Shown: positions 59,986 through 64,000 of the stretch, in pieces
Numbering within the stretch: the first letter of the stretch is position 1
How the letters are laid out: each line of letters opens with the position of its first letter
From: Chimonanthus salicifolius
Taxonomy: Eukaryota > Streptophyta > Magnoliopsida > Laurales > Calycanthaceae
Length of the DNA stretch: 64,000 bases
Assembly (NCBI GenBank): GCA_013350335.1
Contig: CM023537.1
Location: 45,630,111-45,694,110, forward strand
Direction: 5' to 3'
Position numbers and translations under genes: made by a program
Notes under the pieces: model-generated
Seen by the model: the letters and a program-made list of their open reading frames with translations, nothing else
What the model was told of the DNA's origin: nothing
Database searches by the model: none

Positions 59986-60265
59986 CTGGCAAGGGCCCCT
60001 ACTCTGTCAGTACACCATTGGAGGTGACAAAAGTCGTAGATTAGATTTTTCAGTCGTGTACTTTGACCATTGGAGGTGTAGTGTTGGAGTTTGATCTGTG
60101 GGTTTTAGAGATGTCAGGTTTTGACGTCACCTTGAGGATGGACTGGTTGTCCTTCCATCAAGTCACCTTGGACTATTATCATAGGTGAGTAACGGGTCGT
60201 ACGCTCACACGTGATGTATCCTTTGAGAAGCTTAGGCCGGCCTTCAGTCTGAAAGTGGAGGAGTT

Positions 60266-60940
60266 GTGCAGTTTGGTAGCGACTTTGAGTTGGGAAGGTT
60301 CGGGGCCAACAGGTGTCGAGTTACCTCCCGTGGTTCGAGAGTTTCTGAACGTTTTTCCAGAGACGCTCTTTGGATTACCACAGGCCGAGAGGTGGAGTTC
60401 GTTATTGACCCCCTACTCGGTACGTCACCTATCATTATCACTCCCTATCGGATGGCACCACCAAAGACTATGGAATTGGAGAGACAGCTCAGGGAGCTAG
60501 AGACCTTTGGCTTCATTCGGCATAACACTTCAACTTGGGGTGCACCGAAAAAAGATGGCTCCATGAGACTGTGCATCGACTATCGACAATTGAATAGAGT
60601 TACAATGAAGAACAAGTATTTGTTACCAAGAATCGATGATCTGTTTGACCAGTTGAGTGGGTCTAAATGCTTCTCTAAGATAGACCTTTGTTCAGGTTAC
60701 CATCAAGTGAGGGTACGGTGGTGTGATATTGAGAAGAGCGTTTCTCGCAATCGTTTTAGACTCTTTGAATTTGTGGTGATGCCTTTTAGGGTGACTAATT
60801 CCCTGGCGACGTTCAAAACCCTAATTAACAAGATTTTCAGGCCGTATCTGGATCAGTTTGTAGTGGTGTTCGTCGACGACATCTTGATATATTCAGCATC
60901 GGAGGAGGACCATGAGCAACATTTGAAGACAGTACTCTGA
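60266..60940 (+). pseudogene. Gypsy reverse transcriptase, mostly open but shifted
   Basis: A frame shifted relative to protease encodes the polymerase palm. Seen in order: [18 protein letters not shown], a WGAP motif joined directly to [16 protein letters not shown] with about four residues missing, DDLFDQL, FSKIDL with the first catalytic Asp, and FVVMPF, then FVDDILIYS at 60869-60895 with the two catalytic Asp. The family usually has LVMPFGLTN where this copy has VVMPFRVTN, so the conserved Gly is lost. It copies element RNA into DNA. Confidence 0.87.
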
Positions 60941-61243
60941 GTCTTGAGGGATCACAAGCTTTATACGAAGTACAACAAGTGTGAGTTTTGGTTGCCAGAT
61001 GTTTAGCTTCTTGGACACGTGGTGTCAGCTGATGGTGTGGCCGTTGATCCAGCTAAAGGTGAGGCTGTTCTGAGTTGGGAGCGACTACGAAGTGTGACTG
61101 AAATCCACAATTTTTTTGGGTCTTGAGGGCTACGACCGGCGGTTTATCAAGGATTTCTCCAAGATCGCCACACCCATGACAAGGTTGACCCACAAGATGT
61201 ACAATTCATCTAGGATGAAGCCTGTGAGACAGCCTTCCGGAGA

Positions 61244-61740
61244 TTGATGGAGAGTTTGACTTCCGCTCTAGTATTGATAGTACCAGAGAGAGGTCGTGGC
61301 TATGCGGTCTACTGTGATGCTTGTAGTGATGGTTTGGGTTGTGTTTTGATGCAGGAAGGAAAGGTGGTAGCTTACGGCTCAAGACAACTTAAGACCCATG
61401 AACAGAATTATCCTACTCATGGCTTGGAGTTAGTGGCTGTAGGTTTTGCGCTTAAGGTCTAGAGACATTACTTATATGGGAAGAGGTTCGAGGTTTTCTC
61501 AGATTACCATATCCTAAAGTATCTGTTCACACAGAAGGAACTGAATATGAGACAAAGACGGTGGATAGAATACCTTGGTCACTACGACTTCGTGTTGTCT
61601 TACCACCCCAGTAATGCAAACGTAGTTGTAGATGTCTTGAGTCACAGGACGAGGGCCTTCTTATCAACTTTGATCGGCAAATACAGAGCATCTAGACTTT
61701 ACAACATGGTTCTTCAGCCAGGGATTTATGATAGAGTTTA
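61244..61740 (+). pseudogene. Gypsy RNase H domain, one stop
   Basis: The frame holds [13 protein letters not shown] (first Asp), a [17 protein letters not shown] helix with the Glu, and FSDYHILKYLFTQKELNMRQ with the third acidic residue. A TAG at 61460-61462 sits where the family has Trp before RHYLYG, consistent with one G-to-A change. It removes the RNA strand after copying. It is joined to reverse transcriptase by a degenerate connection (60941-61243) with frame breaks. Confidence 0.82.
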
Positions 61741-61859
61741 GAGGGATCAACATATAGATGAGAGGTGCATCTCATTGAGAAATGATATGGCGAGTGGCAA
61801 TGGACCTTTTGGATGAGATGGTGGTTTGACCTTTTAGGGCAGGTTTTTTGTAACCCTAT

Positions 61860-62330
61860 TAGGACAGTTTCGCGAGGAGGCATTACGACATTTTCACCAC
61901 TCCAGATTCACCGTGCATCCGAGTCGTACAAAGATGTATCACGACTTGCATCAACAGTTTTGGCATAGCTTACAGAAATAGTTGAGCACGCAGTTATGTT
62001 TCAGTGTGACTTTCCACCCCCAGACAGATGGTCCGTCAAAGCAGACCATTCAAATCTTAGAGGATATGCTCCGAGCTCGTGTTTTGGACTATGGCGGTGG
62101 CTGGGAAAGCCATTTACATTTGGTTGAGTTTGTTTACAACAACAACTATCAGTCCAGTATCAAGATGGCACCACATGAGGCCTTGTATGGCAAGCCGTAT
62201 AGATCACCCTCGTGTTGGGTAGAGACTAGTGGTACAGTGATGTCAGGACCAGAGATGATCAGGGAGACTACTGAGCAGGTGAGACAGATCAGGCAAAGGT
62301 TATTGACTGCCCAGAGTCGGTAGAAGAGTT
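61860..62330 (+). pseudogene. Gypsy integrase, core deleted
   Basis: The zinc-binding start (HHSRFTVHPSRTKMYHDLHQ) is followed directly by HSLQK, a TAG, then FHPQTDGPSKQ and MAPHEALYGKPYRSP, which belong after the catalytic core. About 110-130 residues, with the remaining zinc ligands and first two catalytic acids, are missing. The break is at a QFW/FW word, so a short-homology deletion is likely. The C-terminal end after KALEFAVREHP is also cut short; any chromodomain, expected in Tekay/Del, is absent. Confidence 0.82.
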
Positions 62331-62519
62331 ACACCGATCATCGGAGGAAGGCACTTGAGTTTGCTGTTAGAGAACATCCACTTCGTTTTTGCGGTTCGGC
62401 GGCGCGAAGGCAGGGAGACTCCCATTTTGAAAAATGAGCCAACGATGCGAAAAACATTTCCAGCCTTATTTGAGACTAGAGGTATGGGTTAAGTTTGAAA
62501 TTCGAGAGCGAATTTCTTT

Positions 62520-62533
62520 AAAGGGGGTAGTAT
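62520..62533 (+). other. Polypurine tract of the gypsy element
   Basis: AAAGGGGGTAGTAT directly before the LTR start TGTAATGACCCG. Confidence 0.78.
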
Positions 62534-62906
62534 TGTAATGACCCGTCTCGAATTTTCTAATTTTCGATGAGATTTTCGGATCTTCGAGCTGTTTTCAAGA
62601 ACTTTCTAGCAGTGAAGAGAGTGTGGACGCCATGGTCGGCCCACTTTGCCTGTTTTCGAGTTCGGGAACTCGAAGGGCATTTTGGTAATTTGATAATTAT
62701 TGCGTATTGTCATGAAAACTTGTTCAAAAGTCACACGTTTTCTCGCCCAAGATCTTTTGGATTGTTTCTTCGATCCTCTTCTTCTACTCTTCTGAAAAGA
62801 TTTTGAAAAAGAAAAAAAAAAACCGAGACCCTAAACCCTAACACTCATAAACCCTCTCTTTTCCGCGGCACTGTAGCCGTTCACGCTACAGTGCCGCCAC
62901 CCCGAA
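62534..62906 (+). repeat. Gypsy 3' LTR, first ~370 bp
   Basis: It starts TGTAATGACCCGTCTCG and matches the reverse complement of 39800-40168. It ends shortly after the 13-bp stem hairpin (62865-62897), where the sequence becomes that of the TGTAACACC subtype B LTR. The join is near CGTGGCGTGTGG. Confidence 0.75.
62865..62897. repeat. Perfect 13-bp stem hairpin in gypsy LTR (sister of 39817)
   Basis: Same arms GCGGCACTGTAGC/GCTACAGTGCCGC; loop CGTTCAC instead of CTCTCAT (read in LTR orientation). Confidence 0.9.
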
Positions 62907-64000
62907 AGTCGTGGCGTGTGGACTAAGGCACATCTGGGGCCGACCACCATGGTTGACTTGGTCAACCATGGGTGAGTTCATGGGTGAATTAAAGAGGATC
63001 AAGTGAAGTGAGTGGAGTTAAATTATTTAATTAAATCACCTTAGTTAGATGGAAATAAATTCAAATGCTTGAGTTAGGAGAATGTTCATTTAAGTGAGTT
63101 GGATGGGTGGTGAGTCACATGGGAGATAAAAAGATGGAGTGAGTCAAAGGGGAGGTGGAGGGTTTCCATCTCATGGAAACCCTAGACACCAAATTCGTTG
63201 GAGAGGGTGTGTGTGCCATGTGGAAGGCATGCATCCTCTTGGTTAGTCAAGGAACTCATGTGGAAGGCATGCATCCTCTTGGTTAGTCAAGGAACTCATG
63301 GGGAAGACTCCACATTGAATGAGGGTGGTTGGGAGGTAAGGCTTCATCCAAGAAACCCTAGACAAGATGGAAGGGCTCATCTCAACCCTGCCTTGGCCGA
63401 TCCACCTTGAGACAAAAAGAAGTGGAGAGTGTTCTATCTCATTCACTCTTTTCCTCTCACAAAAAACCCTAGGGGCCGGCCTCTTTCTCTGAGACAAAGA
63501 TAACTTAGAGTTTTCATCTCATTCTCCTTCTCTCCCTCTCTCAAACCTACACTCTTTGGCCGAACCCTCTCTTAGGGTTTTCATCTTAAACCCTCTCCCT
63601 CTCAAGCAACACTCTTTGGCCGAAGATCAAGGAGGAAGAAAGAAAAGACTAAGGAAGGAGAAGATCGGAGGAGCAAGACGGAACGAAAGAAAACGGAGGA
63701 GTCACGGAATCGGTAAGTATTGCTGGATATGATTTATTAATTAAAAGGAGGTTAAGGGAACATTCCATTTCGGATTGAAAATAGTTAGTGAAAATGTTAT
63801 GGGCCAGGCGTTCAAAATTCATCCAAGGAATGAGATGGAAAAATGGACGAAACCCTAAGTATCTTTTGTTTGTTTCTCAATTTGGGGATTTCGGAGAAAT
63901 ATATCCTATCTTGCTATGTTTGATAAATCCAGTTATTTTGACTGTACTTCCTTTGCTATTTTCCTTGTTGTTCTCAAATTGAATGTTTCAATCTGAGTCT
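62907..64000 (+). repeat. LTR fragment, TGTAACACC subtype B, start missing
   Basis: GGTTGACTTGGTCAACCATGG and the following text follow 13400 onward of subtype B: a TTTCCATCTCATGGAAACC hairpin phrase, a CT-rich leader (63480-63600), and TCGGTAAGTA with GT at 63713. It continues off the window. A 40-bp perfect tandem pair lies at 63217-63296. Its 5' end is replaced by the gypsy LTR. Confidence 0.68.
63217..63296. repeat. 40-bp perfect tandem duplication
   Basis: CATGTGGAAGGCATGCATCC begins at 63217 and 63257; both copies run through TTGGTTAGTCAAGGAACT without a difference. Identity suggests a recent event. Confidence 0.9.

Noticed and set aside
1..64000. tRNA, rRNA or organellar inserts
   Set aside because: I saw no cloverleaf, rRNA-like or chloroplast/mitochondrial gene sequence; primer sites are only 11-12 bases of tRNA complement.

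Overview
This is plant nuclear DNA, almost certainly from an angiosperm with a repeat-rich genome. The evidence is Ty1/copia and Ty3/gypsy retrotransposons with plant-type termini, initiator-Met-tRNA primer sites, TRIM elements, a hAT-type MITE, and one plant-specific gene, a MAKR/BKI1-family protein. I cannot place the lineage. I see no bacterial, organellar, tRNA, rRNA or CRISPR sequence.

Layout. Bases 1-887 are non-coding and rich in TTCCGAAG-type palindromes. Bases 893-25514 form one nested block: a minus-strand, gag-only copia element with both LTRs, primer site, polypurine tract and an AAATG target duplication. It was later invaded by two ~3-kb solo LTRs (2851-6013 and 7770-10791) and by an ~11-kb pile of further LTR pieces (11624 to about 22470). 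Bases 25635-37110 hold two TRIMs of the one type, a third of another type, two copia solo LTRs with target duplications (30098-31757, 34861-36521) and unassigned spacers. Bases 37816-48376 hold an internally deleted copia remnant, a minus-strand gypsy LTR piece, a long gypsy-type LTR present twice in tandem, and a LINE-like 3' end. Bases 49468-50574 (minus) carry the only intact gene I can support. Bases 52268-53784 are a hAT-type MITE with an 8-bp target duplication. Bases 54122-58247 are stacked LTR pieces containing a fourth TRIM. Bases 58250-62533 are a decayed Tekay/Del-like gypsy gag-pol, and 62534-64000 is a chimeric LTR end.

Two themes recur. First, nearly every LTR family here carries its own array of short CG-centred palindromes (CGACCCATCG, TTCAGTCGACTGAA, GGTTCGGCCAT/ATGGCCGAACC, TCGATATATCGA, and ATCGGCCGAT in the MITE). 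Second, the long TGTAACACC LTRs keep a splice-donor-like GGTAAG after a CT/GA-rich leader and a branch-point/polypyrimidine/AG block near the LTR end, so the palindrome array would lie in an LTR-internal intron. All boundaries were read by eye; boundaries without a target duplication are approximate.
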